From the NCBI GenBank assembly GCA_027257055.1, contig JAPVLO010000039.1, positions 7,160,501-7,224,500 on the forward strand: a stretch of 64,000 nt of DNA. The letters are read 5' to 3'. The position numbers were made by a program, and so were the translations under genes. The notes beneath the pieces are model-generated. The model ran no database searches and was not told the origin of the DNA. It saw only the letters and a program-made list of their open reading frames with translations. This DNA is from Cephalopachus bancanus. Its lineage: Eukaryota; Chordata; Mammalia; Primates; Tarsiidae. Below, piece after piece: positions 1-12,905 of the stretch (its first letter is position 1; each line of letters begins with the position of its first letter).

Positions 1-491
1 GCAGGCGCCGCACTAAATTTAGTCCCGGGCACCTGCTGGAAGAACTTTGGGCAGTGGGGAGCCATAGCAGGACCGATCCCGCGGCGAGCTCTGACACGAA
101 GTGGGATGTGAGTCTCCACAGGTGCAGGCCAGGGCAGAGGGACTGGTTCACTGCACAGACCCCTAGGGTTTTAGCTCCTCTTAGGAAGTTGTCCTGGGAG
201 GACCCTAGCTTGAGCTTTGGTCTCCAGCAACAAATTGCCCCAACCTTCAGAGTGTGCTCTCAGGTTCCCAGGAGAGATTGGAAGGGTGGGGCCCAGGCAG
301 CCCCTGAAAGACCTTGGGAAGGAGCTGCTTTGGGGTGGAAGGATTAATGGCGGTGTTCTTCATCTCAACTGCCCCTCCAGGGGGTGACTGGGCCCAGAGG
401 CCACCAGGTGAGAGAAGCTTGGGTAACCTCCAGGCTCAGGAATGAGGTGGCTCCCGGAGAATGGGGGCAGGCCAGGTTTGAGACACGAAGT

Positions 492-1484
492 CTCTTTTTA
501 TGTTTTTTTTTTGTTTTTTTTTATTTTGTTGTTGTTGTTGTTGAGTTGGAGTCTCATTCCGTTGCCCAGACTGGAGTGCCGTGGCACACTCCCGGCCACC
601 GCAGCCTCCACCTGCTGGGTTCCAGTGATCCTTCTGTCTCAGCCTTCCAAGTAGCTGGAACTACAGGTGTGTGCTACCACGCCCGGCTAATTTTTTGATT
701 TCTTGTAGAGATGAGGTCTCGCCCAGGCGGGTCTCGAACCCACGAGCTCAGGCAATCCACTCACCTCAGCCTCCCAAAGGCGCGGGATTCCAGTCTGAGC
801 CACCAAGCCCGGCTTCTTTTTATGTTTTTAAGTCAGGGTCTTTTCTCTGTCGCCCAGGCTGGAATGCAGTGGGCTCACTGCAGCCTTGATCAGAGGATCC
901 TTCTGCCTCAGGCTCCCAAATAGCTGGGACCACCACGCCCAGCTAATTAATTAATTAATTTTTTTTTTTTTGAGTTGGAGTCTCACTCTGTCGCCCAGAC
1001 TGGAGTGCCATGGCACACTCCCGGCCACTGCAGCCTCAACCTGCTGGGATAATTTTATTTTTATAGAGGCAAGGGCTTGCTTTGCTGCCTCGGCTGGTCT
1101 CAAACAATTGGACTCAAGCAATCCTCCCACCTTGGCCTCCAAAAGTGTTGGGATTATAGGTATGAGTCATTGTGCCCGGCTCGACACAGGATCTTTTTTT
1201 TTTTTTTTTTTTTTGAGTTGGAGTCTCTGTTGCTCAGGCTGGAGTGCAGTGGCACGCTCGCAGCCACCGCAGCCTTGACCTGCTGGACTCATGTGATCTT
1301 CCACCTCAGTCTTCCAAGTAGCTGGAACTACAGGTACGTGCCACCGTGCACAGCTAACTTTTTTATTTATTGTAGAGATAAGGTCTCGCCAAGTTACCCA
1401 GCCTGGTCTTGAGCCAGCGGGCTCCAGCCATCCTCAATCTCCCAAAGTGCTGGGATTATAGGCATGAGCCACCGCACATCCTGC
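492..1484 (-). mobile_element. Cluster of Alu-type SINEs, antisense
   Basis: Three 7SL-derived dimers and a fragment lie in the presumed CLDN6 first intron: about 492-814, a fragment 816-958, then 961-1182 and 1192-1484. Each begins with a T tract and GAGTTGGAGTCTC, the reverse complement of the young-family 3' end. Confidence 0.85.
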
Positions 1485-2040
1485 CATGACACAGAATCTT
1501 AAGATCAGGCCAGTGGCCCCAGCCTGGAACATAGACCAAGTTGGGATGAGGGGTTTGGACAATGGGTGGTGGATCTCCAATTCATGATGAAGCTGACAGG
1601 GTTTGAGCCTGAAATTCGGGGCTGGAACCAAGCTACCATCTGTGTGCCCCACGGAGACCACCTGGAAATTGCACTGCCCTTTCATCCCTCTTGTTTACCA
1701 CTTGTCAGTTTGAACACATGTTCTCAAGGGGGGCTGCGGCCCGGAACTGGCATTTGCTCAACCTTCTGCTGTCCTCTTGCACTTGCACTCAAACAGCCAG
1801 GACAGGGCTGCTTGCCTGTTCCCTGCCGCGAGCCAGTTTCTGCCACATAACCAGAGAAAGTAAATGCTGGAATATGCAGCAACCATGTTGCTCATGAGAA
1901 ATGAGGCTCAGGGAGCGAGTCTCACCTGAATTGCAGGATGGAATGACCACCTCCGGGGTGCATGTTCCTGATGTCCTGCGTGGCGGCCACTTCATGTGGT
2001 GGGGTCTGGGCTGCCGGTCTCCACCTCACGGTCTTCTGTC

Positions 2041-2047
2041 CCCACAG
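2041..2047 (+). promoter_or_regulatory. CLDN6: Splice acceptor before the CLDN6 coding exon
   Basis: A pyrimidine-rich tract ends in CCCACAG just 21 bases before the ATG. This is the expected structure of a claudin gene with one non-coding exon and one coding exon. Confidence 0.7.
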
Positions 2048-2068
2048 TGCAGCTCCTTCGGTCTCGCC

Positions 2069-2734
2069 ATGGCCTCTGCCGGTCTGCAGATCCTGGGGAT
2101 CATCCTGACCCTGCTGGGCTGGGTGAATGCCCTGGTGTCCTGTGCCCTGCCCATGTGGAAGGTGACCGCCTTCATCGGCAGCAGCATCGTGGTGGCCCAG
2201 GTGGTGTGGGAGGGGCTGTGGATGTCCTGTGTGGTGCAGAGCACCGGCCAGATGCAGTGCAAGGTGTACGACTCGCTGCTGGCGCTGCCGCAGGACCTGC
2301 AGGCCGCCCGCGCCCTCTGTGTGGTGGCCCTCCTCATGGCCCTGCTTGGCCTGCTGGTCTACCTTGCTGGGGCCAAGTGTACCACCTGTGTGGAGGACAA
2401 GGACTCCAAGGCCCGCCTGGTGCTCACCTCTGGGATCATCTTTGTCATCTCGGGGGTCCTGACCCTAATCCCCTCCTGCTGGACGGCGCACACCATCATC
2501 CAGGACTTCTACAACCCCCTGGTGGCTGAGGCCCTCAAGCGGGAGCTGGGGGCCTCCCTATACCTGGGCTGGGCGGCCTCGGGCCTTTTGTTGCTGGGTG
2601 GGGGCCTGCTATGCTGCACCTGCCCCTCAAGGGGGCCCCATGGCCCCAGTCAGTACATGGCCCGATACTCAGCAGCATCTGTCCCTGCCACCCCCCAGGG
2701 GCCCTCCGAGTACCCCACCAAGAATTACGTCTGA
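2069..2734 (+). CDS. CLDN6: Claudin-6
   Basis: Tight-junction four-helix membrane protein of 221 residues, one longer than my recollection of human CLDN6. The whole CDS lies in one exon: a splice acceptor ends at 2047 and ATG 2069 follows in good context. Visible claudin features are the first helix, the extracellular-loop signature W-GLW-C-C with the two conserved cysteines, helices 2 to 4, and the C-terminal PDZ-binding tail ending KNYV. The reading frame is open further upstream, but that part lies across the acceptor and is intronic. The [10 protein letters not shown] start and the [10 protein letters not shown] end identify CLDN6 rather than CLDN9. It runs tail to tail with CLDN9, whose coding sequence shares a near-identical stretch. 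The non-coding first exon should lie upstream and I could not place it. Confidence 0.97.
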   Translation: MASAGLQILGIILTLLGWVNALVSCALPMWKVTAFIGSSIVVAQVVWEGLWMSCVVQSTGQMQCKVYDSLLALPQDLQAARALCVVALLMALLGLLVYLAGAKCTTCVEDKDSKARLVLTSGIIFVISGVLTLIPSCWTAHTIIQDFYNPLVAEALKRELGASLYLGWAASGLLLLGGGLLCCTCPSRGPHGPSQYMARYSAASVPATPQGPSEYPTKNYV

Positions 2735-3345
2735 CAAGGGTCAGAGAATGGGGGCCCCCGTCGGTGAAGCCATCAAGAGATAGTGGTGCCTGACAGCTTG
2801 GGGGCAGGTGTTTACCTTTTGTCTTTGCTTCTTTGGGGGAGAGGTACTTAAAAATCCGTTTATAAGGAACCCACAAAATGACTCAGAATCCACCTGGGCT
2901 CTGCTGTTGACATTTCTCACCTTGGATGATGGAACCTAAGAGTGATGATTTGAGTTTCTGGATCTTTCTCCACCCTGAACATTCCTGTCTTGGGAGCCAA
3001 CCCGGAACCGAGGAACTAGTGAAGGCTGCCTGCTATGCTGGTCTTTGTGACAAGATGTATTGTCCCCAAGAGTTCCTCTTGCTGCTGGGGGCTGGGCTTC
3101 CCTAGACTGCAGGGATAGCCACCCCCTTACTGGTCTGGACTCTGGAACCCCCAGGAACCCTGAGCCTCTCACATCCCTGAAAGAGCAGGCAAGAAATCAC
3201 CAAAGAACTGTCCACCTCCACATCTTCCAGCCTCCGACCTCTGGCCTGTCTTCCTGTGCCTAGTTAGGTCCCAGCTGTGCTGCCGACCGTCCCCACCTGC
3301 AATCCTCCCCCTCTGCCCTGCCCACCTGCACTCCAGTTTTTACTC

Positions 3346-3351
3346 AATAAA
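3346..3351 (+). terminator. CLDN6: Poly(A) signal of CLDN6
   Basis: AATAAA lies about 610 bases after the CLDN6 stop. The bases between the stop and this signal are the 3' UTR, with no repeat that I recognise. Confidence 0.85.
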
Positions 3352-3591
3352 GCATGTTTTCTTACAGGTCTTTGCCCAGTACCAAAACTGGCTAGGGGAG
3401 GAGGCAGACATATGTAGCTCACCGTCCTTGGTACCCTGTACCTTCCTTGGCTCCAGACCCCATGGCCTGAGTGCTCCGGTGGAACCTGGAGCAGCTTGGC
3501 CTGACAGCCACCAAGGGAGGCCACCCAGCTGTCCCTGCCCAGCCCTGGAGGCAGCACACAGATCAGAAGGAGCCAAGTTACAAATGCTCTC

Positions 3592-3597
3592 TTTATT
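3592..3597 (-). terminator. CLDN9: Poly(A) signal of CLDN9
   Basis: TTTATT on the plus strand reads AATAAA on the minus strand, about 415 bases beyond the CLDN9 stop. It is only 240 bases from the oppositely directed CLDN6 signal, so the two 3' ends nearly meet. Confidence 0.85.
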
Positions 3598-4011
3598 CCA
3601 GATTTGCAGGTGGGGGCAGGGGTTGGAGGCTGGGCCCGCCTTCCCCAGCGGGTCAACTCCAGGACCGGGTGAGCTGCTGCCCTTCAGGTGAGGCCCAGAG
3701 TCCTGGGGCAGAGAGGGCTCAGAAGAAGAGAGCCAGCCTAAGTCCTGGACGGCAGAACAATGATGGGGGGGCGGGAGGCAGACCAGGATACCCATTGTCT
3801 CTGGCCTGGGCAGGGTGTGGGAGGGAAGAGAATGTGGAGGGTTGGCTGAGCCAGGCTGGCTGACCTAGCCCTGGAACCGGGTCTGTATGGAGCTATTGGA
3901 AAGTGGATTTCCCTGGGGAGAGGGTGGTAGCAGCAGCAGGCGAGGGTGAAGCAGGGTGTCTGGTCTCTAGGGGAGACAAGGTGATGAACTCCCAGCAGAA
4001 GCCCCTGCCTC

Positions 4012-4665
4012 TCACACATAGTCCCTCTTGTCTAGCCCAGAGGCACCTGAGCGGGAGGGGATGGAGTAGCCGAGCCTGGGTCCACGGGGCCGCTCCAGCT
4101 GGGGCGGGGGGCATGTACAGCAGAGCAGCCCCCCACCCAGCATAAGCAGTGCAGCCGCTGCCCAGCCCAGGTACAGGGAGGCCCCCAGCTCCCGCTTGAG
4201 AGCCTCGGCCACCAGGGGATTGTAGAAGTCCTGGATGATGGCGTGCGCCGTCCAGCAGACAGGGATAAGCACCAGGATACCCGCGAGGAGGAGGATGACC
4301 CCCGCGGTGAGCACAATGCGGGCCTTGGCTCCTTCATCCTCCACACATGTGGTGCACTGGGCACCTGTGATGGCCACCAGCAGGCCAAGCAGGGCCAGCA
4401 GGAGGGCAACCACACAGAGGGCGCGGGCGGCCTGCAGGTCCTGCGGCAGCGCCAGCAGCGAGTCGTACACCTTGCACTGCATCTGGCCGGTGCTCTGCAC
4501 CACGCAGGACATCCACAGCCCCTCCCACACCACCTGGGCCACCACGATGCTGTTGCCGATGAAGGCGGTCACCTTCCACAGGGGCAGGGCGCAGGACACC
4601 AGGGTCCCCAGCCAGCCTAGCACGGCCAGGGTCATGCCCAGGAGTTCCAAGCCAGTCGAAGCCAT
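4012..4665 (-). CDS. CLDN9: Claudin-9
   Basis: Single-exon claudin of 217 residues, the length I recall for human CLDN9. It forms paracellular barriers and is known in the inner ear. Visible are the [10 protein letters not shown] start, the first-loop W-GLW-C-C signature, four hydrophobic helices, and a short cytoplasmic tail ending KRDYV, a PDZ-binding motif. The coding sequence is intronless, and the poly(A) signal lies at 3592-3597. From the end of helix 1 into helix 2 the DNA almost equals that of the inverted neighbour CLDN6, including silent positions. The C-terminal tails differ, so both genes are intact separate paralogs. Confidence 0.97.
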   Translation of the reverse strand: MASTGLELLGMTLAVLGWLGTLVSCALPLWKVTAFIGNSIVVAQVVWEGLWMSCVVQSTGQMQCKVYDSLLALPQDLQAARALCVVALLLALLGLLVAITGAQCTTCVEDEGAKARIVLTAGVILLLAGILVLIPVCWTAHAIIQDFYNPLVAEALKRELGASLYLGWAAAALLMLGGGLLCCTCPPPQLERPRGPRLGYSIPSRSGASGLDKRDYV

Positions 4666-5100
4666 CTGCCCCCTTGGTGAGGTCTTCTCAGCCCAGGCGG
4701 CTTGCTTGACTCCACAGGTGTGCCAGAGGTGCTGGGTGGCGAGTCACGGGGTGGGCGGTTGTCTCGGTGCCCAGCAGATGGGGGAGTTTCGTTGGTGTCT
4801 TCCGGTGGGACACTCCTCACATCTGTGGGTCTTTTGGAAGGCACTTCCCCTCTGGGTCTCCCACAGGTATGTCTCTGATCTTCAAACCGGGCTCAGGGTC
4901 TCACTCAGCTGAGTGGCTTGTCATCTAGAGGGTCACCCATCCGACGCCCTGCTGCTGCTGTTGCCCCTACCACGCCACAGGCACGTTCCAGCTGAGTCTG
5001 CGCCGGCGCTCCAGACCCACCATCAGGGTCAGGTTGCCACTGAGCCATGCACTCTGCAGATGCCACCTGGGAACTCTGCTGCCTCCTCGCTGCAGGCGGG

Positions 5101-5110
5101 GTTTTAAGGC
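5101..5110 (-). promoter_or_regulatory. CLDN9: Possible TATA-like element of CLDN9
   Basis: On the minus strand the stretch CCTTAAAACC sits about 440 bases upstream of the CLDN9 ATG in GC-rich sequence. It is a plausible core promoter for an unspliced leader. The support is position and composition only. Confidence 0.25.
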
Positions 5111-5249
5111 CCAGGCAGGGGAGGAGCAGAGTGAAGCAGGAGGCGGCGACTGGGGAGACCGGAGCCAGGGGAGGGGAAGGCCTGGGGTGCTTGGGCAGGT
5201 GGTGGGACGGGGGCCTCAGGGACAACGGGGGATACCGTGGCTGAGAGGG

Positions 5250-6560
5250 GACAGGGGAGGAAGACCATCTGCGCGTGTGGGAATCGGGGACAAAGAAGTG
5301 GGAAGACTGAGAACAAACAAGAATAAGCAGCGGGGCCTCAGGACAGAGGCGTGGGCCTGGGGCCCTTCTCCAGAGCTTCCTCCTTCAGCGGCTGCCCCTC
5401 CCCTGCCATCTTTGCTTGCCCCCTGCCCAGTTTCATGATGTAAACGTGGCCCAGCTCCCCCAGTATCACACAACCCCGCCTGCCAGGACTCTCCGGAATC
5501 CGATCTGTCTCCTGTCTCAGCCCAGTGGCCCTGGTGGCTCCCGGGGGGAGCCCCGCCCGCATGGTTCCCCAGGCAACAGGTGCCTGGCGCCCAGCTCAGG
5601 TGGCATCACCCTGGCAATGGCCTAGAAAACTCCCCCCACTTCTATCTCAGCTCAGGTGTGCCTGCTCCACCCCCACTGCTGAAACTAGGGAACTGAGCTG
5701 AGGTCTCCAGAGATGGGGGGGGAGATAAAGAATCTGTTGTGGAGAGGGGGGAGGGCTGGGGATGGGAGGGGTAGGAGCTGGGGCCAGAACCCAGGTATGG
5801 TGGAGCTCAGGACAGGCTGTCTTCCCTCGTGAGTGGCCATCAGGCCAAGATACCAGGAGTTGGGCATAGGGTTGAGGCCCAGGAGACTCCAGTGTCCCGA
5901 GCCCTACCTTCTAGCCCACCCTCCTGAAAACGCCCCTTGGAGCCCATGACTCTCCTGTGGGAGCAGCCTGGGAGTCACACTGACCTGCAGCTCAAACCCT
6001 GTGTGACCCGAACAGATCATGGAAGATCAAGGTCCATCCTTCACCTCCTTGTGTCAAAGACCCACTTGGGAATCCTCACAGGATGCATGGAATATACACC
6101 TACAAACATGTGCCCCTCATTTTGGGGGCTCATGAACTCCCTCGAGCTTCTCCCCTGGTGTGAAGAATTCTCAAAAATCATTATTCACTGAATTGGGGGG
6201 GGTGGCTGAGGAAAATTCCTTCCATCCATACTCTTTTCAGGGAGGTACATTGGATTTTCAGAGTAGACTTCACCTGGGAGAGCCTCTCACCAGCCCCTCT
6301 CCTCCCGAGGAAGGCCTGGCTGCCCTATGCCACCTGGCCACCAACGCTGGTGGGGACAGTCTGGCGGGTCCCACACACACCTGGTGGCTGCACCACTTCA
6401 CAGCACTGCCTCGGGGCTGGTGGCTAGATGCACCCCTGCTCAGTGTCCCCTCACCTATTCGTGGGACTTTATTTATAAAGGAGTCTAACCTCAAGGATTA
6501 TTCAGGATCTGAGCCCAACAGTGGGAGCATCACTTCTGGGAATGGGTTTTGATATTCTGG
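5250..6560. other. Intergenic, no gene seen
   Basis: Single-copy-looking sequence upstream of CLDN9. I see short scattered ORFs without splice logic and no recognised repeat. Confidence 0.5.
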
Positions 6561-6562
6561 GG

Positions 6563-7428
6563 GGCCAGTCATGGTGGTGCGCACCTAAAATCCCAACACT
6601 TGGGAAGCTGAGGAGTCAGGATTGCTTGGGGCCAGGATTTTGAGCCTAGGCAACATGGCCAGACCCTGTCTCTACAAAAAAAGAAAAACAAAACTAGGCA
6701 TGGTGAGGCCCACCTGTGGTCCTAACTACTCAAGAGACTGAGATGGGAGGATCACTTGAGGCCAGGAGTTTGACGTTGCAGTGAGCTATGATATGATCCC
6801 GCCACTGCACTCCAGCCTGGGTAACAGAGTGAGACCCCATCTCTTAAAAAAAAAAAAAAAGAGATGGGCTCGGTGGCTCGGCCTGTAATCCCGCGCCTTT
6901 GGGAGGGTGAGGTGAGTGGATTGCCTGAGCCCGCGGGTTCGAAACCCGCCTGGGCAACTTGGCGAGACCTCATCTCTACAATAAATCAAAATTAGCCGGG
7001 CGTGGTAGTGCGCGCCTGTAGTTCCGGCTACTCGGAAGGCTGAGGTGGAAGGATTGCCGGAGCCCAGCAGGTCGAGGCTGCGGTGGCCGGGAGTGGCCAC
7101 TGCACTCCAGTCTGGGTGACAGAGTGAGACTCCAACTCAAAATAAAACCAAAAACACAAAATTAAAAAAGAGAGAATTTTTTTGTTTTGAAAGAGAGTTT
7201 TTTGCCCGAGCTCAGGGGTTTGAGACTAGCCTGGGCAACTTGACGAGACCTTGTCTCTACAATAAATAAAAAATTAGCCATGGTAGTGCATGCCTGTAGT
7301 TCCAGCTACTTGGAAGGCTGAGGCGGGAGGATCCCCTGAGCCCAGCAGGACGAGGCTGCGGTGGTTATGAGCGTGTCACTACACTCCAGCCTGGGCAACA
7401 GAGTGAGACTTTAACTTAAAAAAAAAAG
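6563..7428 (+). mobile_element. Three consecutive Alu-type SINEs
   Basis: An older AluJ-like dimer lies at about 6563-6858. A young-type dimer follows at 6862-7150, recognisable by GGGCTCGGTGGCTCGGCC and the GCGGGTTCGAAACCCGC hairpin. A 5'-truncated copy lies at 7205-7428. All face the plus direction. Confidence 0.85.
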
Positions 7429-7429
7429 A

Positions 7430-9240
7430 GAGAGTTTTATACTTTCATTCAAATTTGCTAAGGTGTTTGTGACCCTAAAAAAGCTTGAGACCATCCCCCT
7501 CCAATACAGACATTGAGGCCAGTGCCAATTAGCTGGCTTGGAAGGTAGACTCAAGTTAGGGCTTCCTCTGTACCTCACCCCAGGCTTCCCCACTGGGAAG
7601 GCCTCCTCCAGCATTAGGGGAGGGCCTGGTGGCCACACAGAGGCTGAGGATGGCCACTAGTGAGCTTCAGAATCTGGCCAGGTTTGTCCAGCTTGTCCTG
7701 CCCCAGGGCTGGGATTTTGCAGAGTGGGGGTGGGGTGGCTCAGCACATGGGCAAATAGAGGCTGGCCTGTCAGGGGCTCTCTCTGCAGCCTTCCAGGGGC
7801 TGCCAGGAATCTGGCCGCACAGGTTTGGTCAGGTGTCAGGCAGCAAAGGCAAGCCTGGGTCTCTGGAAGGCCCACCTTCCCACCCCACCCCCAGACCTGG
7901 CAGCCCGAAGCCTCCTCTTGCCTCAGGCCTTAGGTGACCAACTCAGCCCAGTTTACCTGGTTCCATGCTGGGTTTGAATATTGAGCCCTGTATCCCAGGG
8001 AACCCGGGGCAGCTGGGCAGCTGCAGTGGGCTGTGCTTCAGTGGCCCACCAGTTCCACAGACAGCTCTAAGCCCCAGTATTACAGCCCAGTGGGGGGACG
8101 CACATGCCCAGTGAGGTCATGCCTGGAGAGGGCGCTTAGAGCACACCCAGCCCTCTGTGGCTGCCCTCTCTACCCTCGAACAAAGTGAAGAAAGCCCACA
8201 CTCCGGGGACCTGCCAGCTCAGAGTGCAGACACCCCCCCCAGTGGTCAGCCCTGCAGGGCTGGCCTTCATGGTGGCCCACCCTGTGTCTCCCGCTCTTTG
8301 TCTCTAAGATTAGAAGACCAAGCGTCTCTTCCCGAGGTTCAGGGGTAAGTCGGAAAACAGCTTGGAGCACGAGGCGAGGCTGAGGAGGGTGGGGAGCTGC
8401 CCTTGGGGGAGGATTCAGGGCTTGTGGGCAGGAGCGAACTTGTCCTCAGACCTCTCAGCCCAGACTGGGAAGCCCTGGGCTCTCTCCTAGGTCCCTGGGT
8501 CCACCTGGATTCAGCTGGATCCTGGGAACCGAAGAGTTAAAGTCAGGGCCTAATTGGTCTGGGACAAAGCGCGAGAGGACAGAGAGACCCCGCTGGAATG
8601 CCATTGATATGGAGAGTTGGGGGCTCGCATGGTTACCATCTCAATGGCACTTTAACACCTCTGGGGCTCCCTTCCCCATCTCCCATCTCAGGGGAAAGGA
8701 GGAAGAAGGAAACCTTTGGTCTAGTCCTCCACCAGCCCCTTCAGGAGTGACAAAGCTGGGCCTTGTCTTTGTTCCCTCTGGGAGGACGGAGGAACCGGTA
8801 GCTCAGGTGGGCAGAAGAGACGAGTTCAGCTCAGGTGGGGCAGAAGTGGGTTAATTCCTGCCTTTTAGAGGGGAAGAGTATGGCCCCATGACAAAAGAGG
8901 GGAACTTACAGTTACCAAGAGCTGCCAGGCGCCAGGAATGGTACGGGATGTGGGGACCGCATAGTAAGGACCCTGAGGGCAGCATCACCCACTGCCCCCA
9001 TGGGGTAAGACCTTGGGTTTACAGGAAGAGAAGTCAATCCCCTGACTCTGGGTCCCGGAATACTCTCACCGGCTTCCTACCCCCATTTTACAGCCAGGAA
9101 ACAAGCTTGGAGAGCTCAGGGAGCATGAAAGGGTGAAAAGCCAACATGGAATGACTTAATGAAATAATTTTAACTCAAGTGCAGCCATTTTGACACTGCC
9201 TGGTTGTCATGTTTCTCTAGCAGTTCACTTTAATTTACCC
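7430..9240. other. Intergenic, no gene seen
   Basis: Mostly unique GC-moderate sequence. A MIR-like core lies near 9070-9130, with CCCATTTTACAG followed by GGAAAC. No ORF has family features. Confidence 0.45.
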
Positions 9241-9245
9241 TCTAC

Positions 9246-9537
9246 AGCCGAGCTCGGTGGCTCGGCCTGTAATCCCATGCCTTTGGGAGGCTGAGGTGAG
9301 TGGATTGCCTGAGTCCGCGGGTTCGAGACCCGCCTGGGCAGCGAGACCTCATCTCTACGATAAATCAAAAAATCAGGCGGGCGTGGTAGCGCATGCCTGT
9401 AATTCCGGCTACTTGGAAGGCTGAGGCGGAAGGATCGCCGGAGCCCAGCAGGTTGAGGCTGCGGTGGCCGGGAGTGGCCACTGCACTCCAGTCTGGGCGA
9501 CAGAGTGAGACTCCAACTTAAAATAAAAATAAAAAAT
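9246..9537 (+). mobile_element. Young Alu-type SINE with target-site duplication
   Basis: Full-length dimer. The sequence AATTTACCCTCTA occurs immediately before and after it, the direct repeat left by target-primed insertion. Confidence 0.92.
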
Positions 9538-9639
9538 AATTTACCCTCTAATCCACTAGACAAGAACAGAACCAGTTTCTCAGAGGTAGCTATTGATAAT
9601 TGTCTTACAACCTCTCCCTGGCTTATTTTGTACTAATTA

Positions 9640-9900
9640 GCTTTTTTTTTTAAGTCAGAGTTTAACTCTGTCGCCCAGGCTGCAGTACAGTGGCACGCTC
9701 ATGGCCTCAGGCGATCCTTCTGCCTCAGCCTTCCAAGTAGCTGGAAACACAGGCATGCACCACCACTCCTGGCAAATATTTGGATGTATTGTAGAGATGA
9801 GGTCTCGGCAAATTGTCCAGGCTGCTCTCAAACTGTGGGCTCAGTCAATCCTCTTGACCGGACCTCCCAAAGTGCTGGGCATGAGCCACCGTGCCCAGCC
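9640..9900 (-). mobile_element. Alu-type SINE, diverged
   Basis: Antisense 7SL-derived element with an internal deletion in its second half. Confidence 0.8.
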
Positions 9901-9984
9901 TGAGTATGCCACTGCACTCAGCGTGGGGGACAGAGTGACGCTCCAACTCAAAAAAATAAATAAAAATAATCAGCTTTTCTATTT

Positions 9985-10952
<968 letters not shown>

Positions 10953-11766
10953 CTCCAATCTAATTTCTGTGCAATTCTTTGCATCTTTTGCAGGGCACTG
11001 AACCACAGACCACCCCCACCCCCACCCCCGCTGGATCTGACCCAACAATGGAAACCCCGTTGAGATTGTAACCTAACAACCTGACCAAGTGTCCACACGG
11101 ATGTGTCAGGATGAGCCCGACACAAACTCGGACCCTAACTTCCAAGCCAGCCCCTTGGGTAGGTTCAGCAGCACCTCCGGGCCTCCTCCCAGCAGGCAGC
11201 AGGGCAGGGCCTCTCTCACTCTTCCGGGTCTCCATTGCATCACCTTATGCCTCCTTTTCCCAGGCTCCATGGGGCTCCCCATGCAGGGAAGTCTCTGCAG
11301 GGGAACTGCACTTGGATCTGATGGCAGGGAAGCCCCCCTCCACCTGCCGGTTCACTCTCCCCATCGGTGGCCCTGCTAAGGTGCCCTTTGCACCTACTGG
11401 CAGAGGCAGACCTGGGGTGAGCCCCACCCAGGGCCTCCCTGGGCAAGTCACAGTTGCCTAAACCTCAGGTGCCTCTTGGCTGTAAAGGAGAGAAGTCAGC
11501 CCTGCCCTCCCTGCCAACCGCCTCCTGCCTCCCTCAGGGGCTGCCCCTGCCCTCAGGGTCACAGACACCCCTTAGGGCTGGTGCCCCCCCACACCTTGAG
11601 AATCGGGGGCATAATGGTGGTTTCACTTGCAAAGCTGTGCCGACTCCACTGCCTGGATAACAATTAACTTTATTATCACTTCTAATTGTGAGTCTAAATC
11701 AGCAGGAAGTACCGCTCCCAGGCTTGGAGGGCGCCCATGTTTAAGTCTCTTTAAGAGGACATATTC

Positions 11767-12203
11767 GGCGGGCTCGGTGGCTCAGCCTGTAATCCCGCGC
11801 TTTGGGAGGCTGAGGTGAGTGGATTGCCTGAGCCGTGGGTTCGAGACCTGCCTGGGCAACTTGATGAGACCTCATCTCTACAATAAATAAAAAATTAGCC
11901 GGGCGCGGTAGCGCACACCTGTAATTCCAGCTACTTGGAAGGCTGAAGTGGCAGGATTGCCGGAGCCCAGCAGGCCGAGGCTGCGGTGGCCAGGAGCGGC
12001 CACTGCACTCCAGTCTCGGTGACAGAGTGAGACTCCAACTCAAAAAGAAAATCAGCCGGGCATGGTAGCGTATGCCTGTAATTCCGGCTACTCAGAAGGC
12101 TGAGGTGAAGGATCGCCGCAACCCAGCAGGTCGAAGCTGCGGTGGCCGGGAGCGGCCACTGCACTCCAGTCTGGGTGACAGAGTGAGACTCCAACTCAAA
12201 AAA
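11767..12203 (+). mobile_element. Trimeric Alu-type SINE
   Basis: One left monomer and two right monomers in series. The second right monomer starts at about 12,050. A single target duplication AAGAGGACAYATTC flanks the whole array, so it behaves as one insertion. Confidence 0.85.
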
Positions 12204-12544
12204 AAGAGGACACATTCATTCCTGTCCTTCCCCTCTTAAAGAGGGAAGGACAACCCAAGCCAACACAGCTTCAAAGGGGTGGGGAAAGTCCAAACCAACA
12301 GGAATGGGCCCTGTAACATCCAAAGAAGGGTAAAGGTGGTCACCCCATCTTCTTCCCAAGGCAGTAAGAGCTTTATCAAGGTACTAGTGCTGCCAGCTCC
12401 TGCCAAGTTTCCAGGGGCACCCAGGGCTGCAGGTCAGCAAGGTGTGGAGCCTCTGGGAAGGCAGTTAGGGCGTGGGCCAGCCCCACAGAGTGGAAGGACC
12501 CTGCCTGTGTGGGTAGGGTGGTGGCACGCAAAGCCATACATCCA

Positions 12545-12905
12545 AGCCCTGGAATCTGTGGACATGACCTTATTTGACAAAAGGATCTTTGCAAATGTAG
12601 TTAAATTAAGGATATCTAGATGAGATGATCTTAGATTTAGGGTGGGCTCTACATCCAATTTCTTATCTGATAAACCCTGAGGGAGATTTGAGACAAGGAA
12701 GGCCCTGGGAAGAAGGGATTGGAGTGATGTGGCCGCCTTAAGTTGGGAGAGACAAAGACTGGATTAACCCCCTGTGGAGGGAGCATGCCCTGCCCACACC
12801 TGGATTTTTGATTTCTGGCCTCCAGAACTGTAAAGAATACATTTCTGTTATTTTAAGCCACTCAGTTTGTGGTCATTGTTACTGCAGTCACAGGAAACTC
12901 ATGCA
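12545..12905 (-). mobile_element. MaLR-type solitary LTR (MLT1/MST-like)
   Basis: The plus strand shows the reverse complement of a mammalian MaLR LTR end: GACCTTATTTGACAAAAGG, then a GGATTTAGGGTGGG-like stretch, and near the other edge CTGGCCTCCAGAACTGT and TTTTAAGCCACTCAG. Non-coding and old. Confidence 0.8.

Noticed and set aside
970..1412. Many 60-110-codon ORFs with phrases such as [13 protein letters not shown] here and elsewhere
   Set aside because: They are translations of antisense SINEs and recur with every copy.
1901..2068. In-frame N-terminal extension of CLDN6 by 56 codons
   Set aside because: A clear splice acceptor ends at 2047 inside the extension, and claudins start at MASAG.
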